From: Cronobacter condimenti 1330
Lineage (GTDB): Bacteria; Pseudomonadota; Gammaproteobacteria; Enterobacterales; Enterobacteriaceae
Length of the DNA: 64,000 bases
Assembly: GCF_001277255.1 (NCBI RefSeq)
Contig: NZ_CP012264.1
Location: 1,302,001 to 1,366,000, forward strand
Direction: 5' to 3'
Below the pieces are notes generated by a model. The model saw only the letters and a list, made by a program, of their open reading frames with translations, had not been told where the DNA came from and did no database searches. Both the position numbers and the translations under genes were made by a program. Position 1 is the stretch's first letter; every line of letters begins with the position of its first letter. Shown here in pieces: positions 8,465-18,391 of the stretch.

Positions 8465-9010
8465 ATGAAAACGATTGAAGTTGATGACGAGCTGTATCGC
8501 TACATTGCGAGCCATACCCTGCATATTGGCGAAAGCGCGTCCGACATTTTACGGCGCATGTTGAAATTTTCCGCCTCCTCGCACGTTGCCGCTACACCCG
8601 CCAAAGCAGAGCTTCCCGCAACCGTCGCGCCCGCGGCTGAAACGCCAGCCAACCCGGCGCGAGACCGCGTTCGCGCCATGCGCGAGCTGCTGCTTTCGGA
8701 TGAATACGCCGAACAAAAACGCGCGGTCAATCGTTTTATGCTCGTGCTGTCTACACTTTACTCACTGGATGCAGACGCGTTTGCCGACGCGACCGAATCC
8801 TTACACGGTCGCACCCGCGTTTATTTTGCGGGCGACGAGCAAACGCTTTTGCAAAGTGGCAACCAGACGAAACCCCGCCACGTGCCGGGTACCCCGTACT
8901 GGGTTATCACGAACACGAATACAGGCCGCAAATGCAGCATGATCGAACACATCATGCAGACCATGCAGTTCCCGGCGGAATTGATTGAGAAGGTTTGCGG
9001 CACCATTTAA
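8465..9010 (+). CDS. seqA: Replication-initiation negative regulator SeqA
   Basis: The 181-residue protein equals E. coli SeqA in length. The N-terminal 35 residues (MKTIEVDDELYRYIASHT) form the filament-making oligomerisation domain. A variable Ala/Pro linker follows, and the C-terminal domain (about 70-181) binds hemimethylated GATC. SeqA sequesters oriC and newly replicated DNA and so delays re-initiation. The ATG at 8465 is chosen by homology; the frame is open to 8432. pgm starts 24 bases later, forming the known seqA-pgm operon. Confidence 0.97.
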   Translation: MKTIEVDDELYRYIASHTLHIGESASDILRRMLKFSASSHVAATPAKAELPATVAPAAETPANPARDRVRAMRELLLSDEYAEQKRAVNRFMLVLSTLYSLDADAFADATESLHGRTRVYFAGDEQTLLQSGNQTKPRHVPGTPYWVITNTNTGRKCSMIEHIMQTMQFPAELIEKVCGTI

Positions 9011-9034
9011 CTCTTGCGTCAGAAGGACCAGGCC

Positions 9035-10675
9035 ATGGCAGTCAATAACCGTGCGGGACAGCCTGCACAACAGAGTGATTTAATCAACGTCGCCCAGCTG
9101 ACCGCGCAGTACTACGTGCTGAAGCCGGAAGTGGGCAATGCGGAACACGCGGTGAAGTTCGGGACTTCCGGCCATCGCGGGAGCGCCGCGCGCCACAGCT
9201 TTAACGAGCCGCACATCCTGGCTATCGCGCAGGCGATCGCCGAAGATCGTGCGAAAAACGGCATCACCGGGCCGTGCTATGTCGGTAAAGACACGCATGC
9301 GCTTTCTGAGCCTGCGTTTATCTCCGTCCTGGAAGTGCTGGCGGCGAATGGCGTCGATATCATCGTGCAGGATAACAACGGTTACACGCCGACCCCTGCG
9401 GTTTCTCATGCCATCCTTGAGCACAACAAACGTGGCGGCGCACAGGCAGACGGCATTGTTATCACGCCGTCTCACAACCCGCCAGACGACGGCGGCATCA
9501 AATACAACCCACCTAACGGCGGCCCGGCTGATACCAACGTCACCAAAGTAGTCGAAAACCGCGCCAACGCGCTGCTGTCCGACGGCCTGAAAGACGTGAA
9601 ACGTCTTTCTCTGGACGAGGCCTGGGCAAGCGGTCGCATTCAGGAAAAAGATCTGGTGCAGCCGTTTATCGAAGGGCTGGCGGAAATCGTCGACATGGCT
9701 GCTATCCAGAAAGCGGGCCTGAAACTTGGCGTTGATCCGCTGGGCGGCTCCGGTATCGAATACTGGAAGCGCATCGCAGAGCATTACAAGCTCGACCTTA
9801 CGCTGGTTAACGACCAGGTGGACCAAACCTTCCGCTTTATGCACCTTGATAAAGACGGTGCTATCCGTATGGACTGCTCCTCGGAATCCGCGATGGCGGG
9901 CCTGCTGGCGCTGCGCGATAAATTCGATCTGGCCTTCGCCAACGACCCGGATTACGACCGCCACGGTATCGTGACCCCGGCGGGTCTGATGAACCCGAAC
10001 CATTATCTGGCAGTAGCCATCAACTACCTGTTCCAGCATCGCCCGCAGTGGGGTCAGGACGTGGCCGTCGGTAAAACGCTGGTGTCGTCTGCGATGATTG
10101 ACCGTGTCGTGGATGCGCTGGGCCGCAAGCTGGTGGAAGTGCCGGTAGGCTTCAAATGGTTTGTAGATGGTCTCTACGACGGCAGCTTCGGCTTTGGCGG
10201 CGAAGAGAGCGCAGGCGCGTCTTTCCTGCGTTTTGACGGCACGCCGTGGTCCACCGATAAAGACGGCATCATCATGTGCCTGCTGGCCGCAGAAATCACC
10301 GCGGTGACCGGGAAAAACCCGCAGCAGCACTATGACGAACTGGCCGCGCGTTTTGGCGCGCCGAGCTACAACCGTCTGCAGGCGTCGGCGTCTTCCGCGC
10401 AGAAAGCCGCGCTGTCTAAACTGTCTCCGGAAATGGTCAGCGCCAGCACACTTGCAGGCGACCCGATCACGGCGCGCCTGACTGCCGCTCCCGGTAACGG
10501 CGCAGCCATCGGCGGCCTGAAAGTGATGACCGAGAACGGCTGGTTCGCGGCCCGTCCTTCCGGCACCGAAGACGCCTACAAGATCTATTGCGAAAGCTTC
10601 CTTGGTGAAGACCATCGCAAACAGATCGAGAAAGAAGCGGTCGAGATTGTAAGCGAAGTGCTGAAGAACGCCTGA
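9035..10675 (+). CDS. pgm: Phosphoglucomutase
   Basis: The 546-residue enzyme interconverts glucose-1-phosphate and glucose-6-phosphate, linking glycolysis to UDP-glucose, glycogen and envelope sugars. The phosphoserine is Ser146 in [13 protein letters not shown]. The metal loop DPDYDRHG and the sugar-binding motif [10 protein letters not shown] are clear, and [10 protein letters not shown] near the end binds phosphate. The start at 9035 ([13 protein letters not shown]) gives the E. coli length and follows AAGGACCAGGCC. Confidence 0.97.
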   Translation: MAVNNRAGQPAQQSDLINVAQLTAQYYVLKPEVGNAEHAVKFGTSGHRGSAARHSFNEPHILAIAQAIAEDRAKNGITGPCYVGKDTHALSEPAFISVLEVLAANGVDIIVQDNNGYTPTPAVSHAILEHNKRGGAQADGIVITPSHNPPDDGGIKYNPPNGGPADTNVTKVVENRANALLSDGLKDVKRLSLDEAWASGRIQEKDLVQPFIEGLAEIVDMAAIQKAGLKLGVDPLGGSGIEYWKRIAEHYKLDLTLVNDQVDQTFRFMHLDKDGAIRMDCSSESAMAGLLALRDKFDLAFANDPDYDRHGIVTPAGLMNPNHYLAVAINYLFQHRPQWGQDVAVGKTLVSSAMIDRVVDALGRKLVEVPVGFKWFVDGLYDGSFGFGGEESAGASFLRFDGTPWSTDKDGIIMCLLAAEITAVTGKNPQQHYDELAARFGAPSYNRLQASASSAQKAALSKLSPEMVSASTLAGDPITARLTAAPGNGAAIGGLKVMTENGWFAARPSGTEDAYKIYCESFLGEDHRKQIEKEAVEIVSEVLKNA

Positions 10676-10730
10676 GTCATGTTCTGAACGCATCCGTCCT
10701 GTGTTCATGCGACGCAGGTTGGCACCATAA

Positions 10731-10762
10731 AAAACGGCAACCTTCACGGTTGCCGTTTTGTT
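10731..10762. terminator. Bidirectional terminator between pgm and potE
   Basis: AACGGCAACC-TTCAC-GGTTGCCGTT is a 10-bp stem with T-rich sequence on the right (TTGTTTT) and A-rich sequence on the left. It can serve both convergent transcripts. Confidence 0.87.
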
Positions 10763-10810
10763 TTATAAAGCCTGTTAATCACTCGTAGCGTAGCTATTTT
10801 AGCTCTGGCG

Positions 10811-12124
10811 TTAGCTGTGTTTATTCGTTAATTCAAAACGCGGTGACACCAGTCCATATAACGTCCAGCCCATAAAGGTGACGATAGCGCCATACAGCAT
10901 CGCCTCCTGGCCTGAGGAATAGAGCGCATAAAAGCTGTAAATCGCGCCGACTAACGCCACCAGATTGGCCTGCTTCGCCTTGCGCGGTGGCACCTTCGCA
11001 ACCTGCTGAATAATCACCAGTGCCGCCATCGACAGAATATACGGGATGATATTGGTCACCACAGCCAGGTTCACCAGCACGTTGAATTGCTTATTCAGCG
11101 AGGGGCTGATAGTCATCAGCGACAGGCCGCTCTGAATAATCACAATCGTCAGCATGCCTTTAACTGGTGCTTCGGCTTTGCTCAGGCGCGAAAAAATTTT
11201 CGGGAAATAGCCTTCGTCGGCAGAAGAGCGAAACACCTGAGCGATAGTGAATTGCCAGCCAAGCAGCGAGCCGCAGCAGGACATCACCATCAGCGCCATA
11301 ATGATTTTCCCGACGCCCGGCGTAAACATTTGTGCGAAGGCCAGCCCGAATGGCGCGGTAGAGTGCGCCAGCTCGATATTCGGTACGATCCCGGCTATGA
11401 CGTTGGTCGAGACAATATAAATCACCGCCGCGCCCAGCGTGCCGCCCAGGACGGCAATCGGAACATTACGCTCAGGGTTTTCTACAACCTCCGTGTTGGC
11501 ACAGGCCGATTCCAGCCCCAGAAAGGCCCACAGTGTCATCGCGATAGAAGCGCCTACGCCCTCGAAAAACGGGATATGGTGAGGATTCCAGGAGGCTGCA
11601 TAAAGTGACGGGCTAAACCAGAACCAGCCAATCACCGACAATCCGACCACCGGAATAATCACCCCCCAGACGGTAATACTGCTGAGTTTGCCGGTAATAC
11701 GCGCGCCGCCAAAATTGGCGACGGTGCAAATCCACAGCACCCCCATCGTGGCGATACCGGTTTGCACAGGCGTTAACGCGACGCCGAACAGCTCGCTGCC
11801 GTAGCCAACCGCCGAGATTGCGATCGCCACATTGGCGATGAGCAGCGATACGCCGTAGGTGTAGTTAGCCATAAAATTGCCTGACTTACCGAAGGCGTAT
11901 TCTGCATAACCGCCCATGCCGCCCGTTTTACGGCTAAACATCCCGCATTTGGCGAACGCCCACGCCAGCGCCATTGAACCGACTGCGGTAACCAGCCAGG
12001 AGATAATGGACAGCGTTCCTACTTCGGCGAGCTTGGTCGGCAGCATGATAATGCCGGAGCCCATCATATTTACCATCGTCAAAATGGTCAGCTGCACGAC
12101 GCCCATTTTATTGGATTTGCTCAT
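10811..12124 (-). CDS. potE: Putrescine/ornithine antiporter PotE
   Basis: The 437-residue APC-family transporter has about 12 membrane segments and starts MSKSNKMGVVQLTILTMVN, as in E. coli PotE. At acid pH it exchanges internal putrescine for external ornithine in the inner membrane, working with SpeF to consume protons. Two adjacent ATG codons exist (12127 and 12124). The second is preferred because AAGGAG lies seven bases before it. The start overlaps the speF stop (TTATGATG), so translation is coupled. Confidence 0.96.
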   Translation of the reverse strand: MSKSNKMGVVQLTILTMVNMMGSGIIMLPTKLAEVGTLSIISWLVTAVGSMALAWAFAKCGMFSRKTGGMGGYAEYAFGKSGNFMANYTYGVSLLIANVAIAISAVGYGSELFGVALTPVQTGIATMGVLWICTVANFGGARITGKLSSITVWGVIIPVVGLSVIGWFWFSPSLYAASWNPHHIPFFEGVGASIAMTLWAFLGLESACANTEVVENPERNVPIAVLGGTLGAAVIYIVSTNVIAGIVPNIELAHSTAPFGLAFAQMFTPGVGKIIMALMVMSCCGSLLGWQFTIAQVFRSSADEGYFPKIFSRLSKAEAPVKGMLTIVIIQSGLSLMTISPSLNKQFNVLVNLAVVTNIIPYILSMAALVIIQQVAKVPPRKAKQANLVALVGAIYSFYALYSSGQEAMLYGAIVTFMGWTLYGLVSPRFELTNKHS

Positions 12125-14325
12125 CATAATGCTCCTTCTGCGCGGCGCTGCGGTTGCAGCGCAGGCTGTTTCTTCACCACGTAACACCAGACCTGGCGGC
12201 GTCCGTCGTTCTCTGCGACATAAACCCCCTGCAATTCAGGCGCGAAGCCCGGCAGCAGATTGATCCCTTCCTCCAGCGCCTGAAAATAGTGCAGCGCCGC
12301 GCCGCCCCATTGTTCGCCAGGTACAACGCACAGCACGCCGGGCGGGTAGGGGAGCGCGCCTTCAGCCGCGATACGGCCTTCCGCCTGGTCAAGACGCACG
12401 AGTTCCACCTCACCACGGATGTAGGCGTAATTTGCCTCCTGGGGAGACAGGGCGACGCGGGGGAAGCCGGTTTTGCGGAACATCTCTTTTTGCAACTGCT
12501 TCACGTTACGGCTGGCGTAGAAGTCGTGCATCTCCTGACAAAGCTGGCGCAGCGTATACCCGTCATAACGCGCCTGATGTTGTTTCCAGAGCGAAGGCAG
12601 CACATCGCGTAACGGCGCATTGTTCTCCAGCAGTTTTTCAAAGCGCGCAAGCTGGGCAACCAGCTGTTGCAGTTTGCTCATCTCTTCGGCTGGGGTGAGC
12701 AGAAACAGAATCGAGTTGAGATCGCACTTCTCCGGGACAATATGGTTTTCGCGCAGGTAACTGGCGAGTACGGCGGCGGGAAAGCCAAACGCTTCATATT
12801 CGCCGGTTTCGGTGTTGATGCCTGGCGTGGTCAGCAAAAGTTTGCAGGGGTCGACGAAATACTGGTGTGGCGCATAACCGTCGAAAGCGTGCCAGCGCGC
12901 GCCCGGCACGAAGTGGAAAAACCGTAAATCGGCGGCGATCTGCGCGGTTTCATAGCGTTGCCATGGCAGACCATCGACGCTTTCCGGCACAAACGGGCGG
13001 ATCAGCTTGCAGTTCTCAAAAATCAGCTTGCGGGCATCAATGCCATATTCGACGCAGCGCATCCACATCCGGCGTCCCCCTTCGCCTTCATGCATCCGTG
13101 CATTAACGTCCAGGGCCGCGAAGAGCGGGTAAAAGGGGCTGGTGGAGGCGTGCATCATAAAGGCGTTATTCATGCGTTTGTGCGGCACGTAACGCGGCTG
13201 ACCTTTGATATGGCTGTCTTTTTTATGAATTTGTGAGGTTTGTGAAAATCCGGCCTGTTGTTTATGCACTGACTGCGTAACCAGAATACCGGGGTCGTTT
13301 TCATTGAGCGTCAGTAACAGCGGCGAGCAGGGCGCCATCATCGGAATAAATTGCTCATAACCGACCCACGCGGAGTCAAACAGGATGTAGTCGCACAGCG
13401 GCCCCAGCGTATCGACCACCTGGCGGGCGTTATAAATGGTGCCGTCATACGTGCCAAGCTGGATGACCGCAAGGCGGAATGGCCGCGAGCTAGCGGCGCG
13501 CGCCGGGGCGACCTCACGCACCAGATCCCGCAGATAGCGCTCATCGAAACAGTGCGCGTCGATCCCGCCGATAAATCCGTACGGGTTGCGCGCTGTTTCT
13601 AGATAAACCGGCGTCGCGCCAGCCTGGAGCAATGCGCCGTGGTGGTTCGATTTATGATTATTGCGGTCAAAAAGCACCAGATCGCCGGGCGCAAGCAGGG
13701 CGTTCAGTACGACTTTATTGGCCGATGATGTCCCGTTTAGCACAAAATAGGTTTTATCGGCGTTGAACACCTGTGCGGCATGCTGCTGGGCGAGGCAGGG
13801 CGCGCCTTCGTGGATCAACAAATCACCCATCGCCACATCCGCATTGCAGAGATCGGCACGAAACAGCGCCTCGCCAAAGAAATTGACGAACTGGTTTCCG
13901 GCAGGGTGACGGCGGAAAAATTCGCCGCCCTGATGACCGGGGCAGTCAAATGCGCTATTGCCCTGATTCACGTAATCCATCAGCGCGCGAAAGAAGGGCG
14001 GACGCAGCGCGGTTTCATACTTCAGTGCGGCTGCTTCAAGCTGGCGGCCATAGTAATCGCGGTGTGATTCATTATATTCAAATACGCCAGACACGCGTGC
14101 CAGGTACTCGGCCGGGACGCGCTCTTCCGGCTGGCAGACCACAAAAACGGGAATGCCGAAACCGGTCGACTCTATTTCATCCATAATTCCCTGGAAAATA
14201 TCACTGACCGCAATCACAGCAGCGGCGATATCAATATAGTCGGTTTCGTGAATATTAATAATGTCGCGTTCTGTTGAGAAGCAGTCCGGGCATAAACGGC
14301 TAACGCCAATTTTTAACGCTTGCAT
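12124..14325 (-). CDS. speF: Inducible ornithine decarboxylase
   Basis: The 733-residue PLP enzyme converts ornithine to putrescine and CO2. It has an N-terminal wing domain (1-105), the PLP-binding large domain with the Schiff-base lysine K355 in SVHKQQAG, and a C-terminal domain containing GALPYPPGVLCVVPGE. The start MQALKIGVSRLCPDCF aligns with E. coli MSKLKIAVSDSCPDCF. Biodegradative decarboxylases of this class are induced in acid with excess ornithine. Expression is expected to depend on the upstream arrest peptide SpeFL. Confidence 0.97.
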   Translation of the reverse strand: MQALKIGVSRLCPDCFSTERDIINIHETDYIDIAAAVIAVSDIFQGIMDEIESTGFGIPVFVVCQPEERVPAEYLARVSGVFEYNESHRDYYGRQLEAAALKYETALRPPFFRALMDYVNQGNSAFDCPGHQGGEFFRRHPAGNQFVNFFGEALFRADLCNADVAMGDLLIHEGAPCLAQQHAAQVFNADKTYFVLNGTSSANKVVLNALLAPGDLVLFDRNNHKSNHHGALLQAGATPVYLETARNPYGFIGGIDAHCFDERYLRDLVREVAPARAASSRPFRLAVIQLGTYDGTIYNARQVVDTLGPLCDYILFDSAWVGYEQFIPMMAPCSPLLLTLNENDPGILVTQSVHKQQAGFSQTSQIHKKDSHIKGQPRYVPHKRMNNAFMMHASTSPFYPLFAALDVNARMHEGEGGRRMWMRCVEYGIDARKLIFENCKLIRPFVPESVDGLPWQRYETAQIAADLRFFHFVPGARWHAFDGYAPHQYFVDPCKLLLTTPGINTETGEYEAFGFPAAVLASYLRENHIVPEKCDLNSILFLLTPAEEMSKLQQLVAQLARFEKLLENNAPLRDVLPSLWKQHQARYDGYTLRQLCQEMHDFYASRNVKQLQKEMFRKTGFPRVALSPQEANYAYIRGEVELVRLDQAEGRIAAEGALPYPPGVLCVVPGEQWGGAALHYFQALEEGINLLPGFAPELQGVYVAENDGRRQVWCYVVKKQPALQPQRRAEGAL

Positions 14326-14587
14326 AATGAGTCCTTATTTTGGGCGTGGTAATTCCGCCCGTTTTCCTCGCGGAAAATAGTTCGATGTTTTTTTAGGTAA
14401 TATCTTTCCGCTGCATAATACGCAGGGAAATATATATGCTCTAATTGTTAGCCAGAGGAAGCCTGCCAGCCAGATGGCGGGTTATAAAGGCTTTAATGGC
14501 GTAGACGCGCGCAGTCCCAGATGGTAACCCGTTAATAGATAACGCTAAGTTCTTTCTGAGAAACGACGGGCGCGGTGAGGCAAAACG
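14326..14587 (-). promoter_or_regulatory. speFL-speF leader with expected Rho-dependent attenuation
   Basis: The 262-base untranslated stretch lies between the SpeFL stop and the speF start. In E. coli and Salmonella, ornithine-induced arrest of ribosomes on speFL blocks Rho access here and lets transcription continue into speF. No intrinsic terminator is obvious, in agreement with Rho dependence. The role is inferred from that system. Confidence 0.6.
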
Positions 14588-14692
14588 CTAGCGGGCGTTG
14601 AAAATATGGAAGTCAAAGCAGTTGCGGTGGGTAAACATCATAATATGCGTGGTGCGCCGAATGTGCGGCATCAACCGATTGTTATTTTCCAT
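14588..14692 (-). CDS. speFL: Ornithine-sensing arrest peptide SpeFL
   Basis: A 34-codon ORF begins MENNNRLMPHIRRTTHIMM and ends FDFHIFNAR, followed by TAG. It agrees with the E. coli SpeFL leader (Salmonella Orf34) in length and in the central HIRRTTHIM segment. That nascent peptide captures free L-ornithine in the ribosome tunnel and stalls the ribosome at its stop codon, switching on speF-potE. A good ribosome site (AAAGGAAA) lies eight bases upstream. The start and stop codons were read directly from the minus strand. Confidence 0.93.
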   Translation of the reverse strand: MENNNRLMPHIRRTTHIMMFTHRNCFDFHIFNAR

Positions 14693-15023
14693 TATGGTTT
14701 CCTTTCATTCATTGAAAGCGTGGTCATTTTATCCAGCCTGTCGGGTTAATCTGTGAAAGGGATCAATAAAAACGTGCCTAACCAGAAATAATTAGTCGCC
14801 ATTTATGCATAATGCAGTGCAGATCGCTGTTGGTTGCATAAATGTATAACGCTGGTTAATAAACTGGTTTTCATTGTTTTAAAACAGGAGGGAAATTAAA
14901 TGGCGTTGTTCGCAGAGGTAAATAAAAAAGGAGAGTGAATAACTAAGCAGATAATTATTAGCGCTATGCAGACCCACCACGCGTAATATTTGCCGCCGCG
15001 CCAGATATGACGCGGCACAGGGG
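14693..15023 (-). promoter_or_regulatory. speFL promoter region and kdpE 3' flank
   Basis: About 330 AT-rich bases separate the kdpE stop from SpeFL. They must contain the speFL-speF-potE promoter. No gene was found. A weak hairpin without a T-run (GCCGCG / CGCGGC, about 14991-15016) follows kdpE and is not called as a terminator. Confidence 0.5.
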
Positions 15024-15701
15024 CTAAAGCATGAAACGATAACCGATGCCGGTTTCAGTCAGCAGATGGCGCGGGCGCGCCGGGTCGGCTTCAAGCTTCT
15101 GGCGCAGATGCCCCATGTAGATTCGCAGATAGTGGCTGTGCTCTACAGCGTTCGGCCCCCAGACCTGGCTTAGCAACTGGCGCTGGGTCAGCACCTTACC
15201 AGCATTATTCAGCAGCACCGCCAGTAGCCGGAACTCAATCGGCGTCAGGTGAATTTCTTCGGTGCCGCGCGTTATCCGTCGGGCGGCCAGATCGACGGTG
15301 ATATCCGAGAAGCTCACCACCGGCTCGCTCTGGCTTGCTGCACCGTGCCGCCGAAGCGCGACACGTAGCCGCGCCTGTAGCTCGCCAATACCAAACGGCT
15401 TGCCAAGAAAGTCATCGGCGCCCGCATCCAGGGCGGCAATTTTGTCCTGCTCATCGCTGCGTGCTGACAGCACAATCACCGGCGTCTGGCTCCACTGGCG
15501 ATAATCACGGATAAAATCGATGCCGTCGCCATCCGGCAGACCGAGATCGAGAATAACCAGATCGGGCTTGCGCGTTGCGGCTTCTATCAGCCCGCGTTGC
15601 AGGGTGTCGGCGTCATAGACGCGCAGGCCTTCGCTTTCCAGCGCAGTGCGCAGAAACCGGCGGATCTCTTTTTCATCTTCGACTATCAAAACGCTAATCA
15701 C
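15024..15701 (-). CDS. kdpE: KdpE response regulator
   Basis: The 225-residue OmpR-type regulator has a receiver domain (1-115) with acidic pocket E8/D9, phospho-acceptor D52 in VILDLGLPDGDG and K101 in GKPFG. The C-terminal winged helix ends HLRQKLEADPARPRHLLTETGIGYRFML. When phosphorylated by KdpD it activates kdpFABC at low potassium. Its start overlaps the kdpD stop by four bases (ATGA), so the two are translationally coupled. Confidence 0.97.
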   Translation of the reverse strand: MISVLIVEDEKEIRRFLRTALESEGLRVYDADTLQRGLIEAATRKPDLVILDLGLPDGDGIDFIRDYRQWSQTPVIVLSARSDEQDKIAALDAGADDFLGKPFGIGELQARLRVALRRHGAASQSEPVVSFSDITVDLAARRITRGTEEIHLTPIEFRLLAVLLNNAGKVLTQRQLLSQVWGPNAVEHSHYLRIYMGHLRQKLEADPARPRHLLTETGIGYRFML

Positions 15702-18382
15702 ATGACCTCGTGGATATCCAGTTCCGGGGGCGTTTCTTTGGGCAGCAGCACATGGAAACTTGCGCCGCCTTCCGGGCGGTTGCGGGCATATATCTCGCCG
15801 CCATGTACTTCAACAATCGCCTGGCATATGGCGAGCCCCAGTCCAACGCCAGGAATGGCGGATTCTTTATTACCGCGAGCGAATTTAGCAAAGATAGCCT
15901 GTTCCTGACCAGCCGGAATGCCCGGGCCATTGTCCCACACCTCCAGATCCAGCCGGTCGTCGCGCCAGCCTGTCTGCACGCCTATCTTCGCCCGCGCGCC
16001 CGCATATTTAGCGGCGTTTTCCAGAAGGTTAATCAACACCCGTTCAAACAGCGGGCCGTCGACATGAATGAGCGTGAGCGGATCGTGAAGTTGTAGTTCG
16101 ATATGCCGCCCGCCAGGCCCAGGCTCCAGCATCTTGAGCGCGCTGCCGACCACTTCCTCAAGCGTCAGCCACTCTTTACGCAGGTTAAAGCCACCAGACT
16201 GGATGCGCGCCATATCCAGCAGGTTATTCACCAGCCGCGCGGTGTTAAGCACATGCTGGCGAATTTCGCTTGCCTGCGGCGCGTGCTTTGAGCCTTCCGA
16301 GGCGAGGTCGAGCGTGAGGATCTCCGCCTGGCCGAACAGTACCGTCAGCGGGGTACGCAGGTCGTGGGAGAGAGCAGCCAGCAGCGAGTTGCGAAGCTGT
16401 TCACGCTCGCTCACCAGCCGCGCCTGTTCTTCGCTTTCGGTCAGAAACAGCCGTTCCAGCGCGCTTGCGACCAGAAGCGTAAAGGTTTCCAGAAGCCGCT
16501 GCTGTTCAGGGATCATCAACTGGCGCAGGTTGCTTGGCTCGACAATCACCAGTCCGAGCGTCTTTCCGGCAGTGCGCAGCGGAAGGATTTGATAGGGCAC
16601 ACCGGGTAGCGTATCGGTACCGGCACCAGCGGGCAGGCCCTTGTCGAAGCTCCAGCGAGCGATAGCTTCATCCCAGGGTGCCATCTCCGCGAGCGGTTGA
16701 GGCGGTTGCAGCGTGCCGTCTTCGTCCGGTAGCAGCAACAGGCCCCGGGCGTGAAAAGTTGAGGTAATAAACTGCTGGCTGGTGGCGGCGATGTCCCGCG
16801 CTGTGCGGCCGACCGCCAGGGCTTTCGACATTTCGTACAGGTGTCTTGTGCGCTGCTCGCGATACCGGGCGATACGAGCCTGGTAGCGCACGCCCGCGGT
16901 GAGGTTGCCGATAATCAGCCCGACGGTCAGCATCACCGCGAACGTCAGCAGGTATTGCACATCGGAAACCGCAAGCGTCCCGCGAGGTGCGATAAAAAAG
17001 AGATCGAAACTCACCACATTAATGACGGTCGCAAGTACCGATGGCCAGCGGCCATAAAAGAGCGCCACCACCACCACGCCCAGCAGATAGATCATCACCA
17101 GGTTGGCGGCATCGAAGGCGATAAGCCACTGTCGCGCAACCAGTGTAATCAGCGCGCAAAGCAGCAGCGCCACCGCGCAGCCGCGCAGCTGCACCCGCCA
17201 CTTTTCCATAAAGGTGCGGTTATCGGCGGGTTTGGCGGCGGCGGGCGCAGGTTTATCATCCAGCGCCACAATCAGTAAATCGAGATCTGGCGCCTGGCGC
17301 GCGAGCCGCTCGGCAAACGTGTCCTGGCTCCACCAGCGGCGTTTATTACGCCGCCCGATAACAATTTTGCCGAGGTTATGCTCGCGGGCGTAACGCAGCA
17401 CGGCTTTCTCTTCGACCGGGTCGGCCAGGGTCGCGGTCTCCGCGCCCAGCTCCTGAGCCAGTTGCAGGGCGCTCAGGATAGCGCGCCGGGCGGTTTCCGA
17501 AAGCCGGTGTAAACGCGGCGTTTCGACATACACGGCGTGCCAGACGCTGCCGAGCCGCGCCGCGAGGCGTGCGGCGGTGCGCACCAGTTTTTCGTTGCCA
17601 GAGCCCTGGCCGATGCACAGCAGAATGGCGTCACGGGTGTGCCAGACCTTTTCCTGCCCCTGTCGGTCACGCCAGGCGCGCATTTGATCGTCCACGCGGT
17701 CGGCGGTGCGGCGCAGCGCCAGTTCGCGCAGCGCAATCAGATTGCCCTTGCGGAAAAAGTGCTCAATCGCGCGTTCCGCCTGGCCGCCGATATAGACTTT
17801 ACCTTCGTGCAGGCGCTGGCGCAGATCGTCCGGCGGCAGATCCACCAGCACAATTTCATCGGCCGCATCGAAAATCGGGTCCGGCACGGTTTCGCGCACC
17901 TGTATGCCGGTGACGCCGCCCACCACATCGTTCAGACTCTCAAGATGCTGTACGTTGACGGTAGTAAAGACGTCAATGCCTGCGTCCAGCAATTCGTCGA
18001 CATCCTGCCAGCGTTTCGGGTGGCGCGAGCCAGGCGCGTTGCTGTGCGCCAGTTCATCCATGAGGATCAGCGCCGGATTGCGGGCCAGCGCCGCGTCCAG
18101 ATCGAACTCCTGCACCACCCGGCCCCGGTGATGAATACGCTTAAGGGGCTGGATAGCCAGCCCCTGGAGTAATGCCGCGGTTTCCTGGCGACCATGGGTT
18201 TCTACCACGCCCACCAGAATATCGAGCCCCTGCGCCCGCAGACGCTGGGCCTCCTGCAACATGGCGTAGGTTTTCCCTACGCCTGCGCAGGCGCCGAAGA
18301 AAATTTTGAGTTTTCCGCGCGTCCGGCCCTGCGTCTGTACCAGCAGGCGGTCCGGGTCGGGGCGCATCGGCTCTTCGGTCAT
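15698..18382 (-). CDS. kdpD: KdpD potassium/turgor sensor kinase
   Basis: The 894-residue protein has exactly the E. coli length. It contains an N-terminal KdpD domain with Walker A GACAGVGKT (about 30-38), a universal-stress-protein-like domain (about 250-370), four membrane segments (about 400-495), a GAF domain, and the histidine kinase core with phospho-acceptor H673 in ALSHDLRTP and the ATP lid DNGPGIP...GVGLGLAI. It senses K+ limitation and ionic strength at the inner membrane. It follows kdpC directly on the same strand. Confidence 0.97.
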   Translation of the reverse strand: MTEEPMRPDPDRLLVQTQGRTRGKLKIFFGACAGVGKTYAMLQEAQRLRAQGLDILVGVVETHGRQETAALLQGLAIQPLKRIHHRGRVVQEFDLDAALARNPALILMDELAHSNAPGSRHPKRWQDVDELLDAGIDVFTTVNVQHLESLNDVVGGVTGIQVRETVPDPIFDAADEIVLVDLPPDDLRQRLHEGKVYIGGQAERAIEHFFRKGNLIALRELALRRTADRVDDQMRAWRDRQGQEKVWHTRDAILLCIGQGSGNEKLVRTAARLAARLGSVWHAVYVETPRLHRLSETARRAILSALQLAQELGAETATLADPVEEKAVLRYAREHNLGKIVIGRRNKRRWWSQDTFAERLARQAPDLDLLIVALDDKPAPAAAKPADNRTFMEKWRVQLRGCAVALLLCALITLVARQWLIAFDAANLVMIYLLGVVVVALFYGRWPSVLATVINVVSFDLFFIAPRGTLAVSDVQYLLTFAVMLTVGLIIGNLTAGVRYQARIARYREQRTRHLYEMSKALAVGRTARDIAATSQQFITSTFHARGLLLLPDEDGTLQPPQPLAEMAPWDEAIARWSFDKGLPAGAGTDTLPGVPYQILPLRTAGKTLGLVIVEPSNLRQLMIPEQQRLLETFTLLVASALERLFLTESEEQARLVSEREQLRNSLLAALSHDLRTPLTVLFGQAEILTLDLASEGSKHAPQASEIRQHVLNTARLVNNLLDMARIQSGGFNLRKEWLTLEEVVGSALKMLEPGPGGRHIELQLHDPLTLIHVDGPLFERVLINLLENAAKYAGARAKIGVQTGWRDDRLDLEVWDNGPGIPAGQEQAIFAKFARGNKESAIPGVGLGLAICQAIVEVHGGEIYARNRPEGGASFHVLLPKETPPELDIHEVM

Positions 18383-18391
18383 GAGGGTTCC

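Noticed and set aside
9080..10747. Long minus-strand open frame (555 codons) opposite pgm
   Set aside because: It is antisense to a fully conserved enzyme, rich in Arg/His from GC-biased codons, and matches no family I know.
14991..15016. Terminator after kdpE
   Set aside because: A GCCGCG/CGCGGC hairpin exists but no T-run follows.
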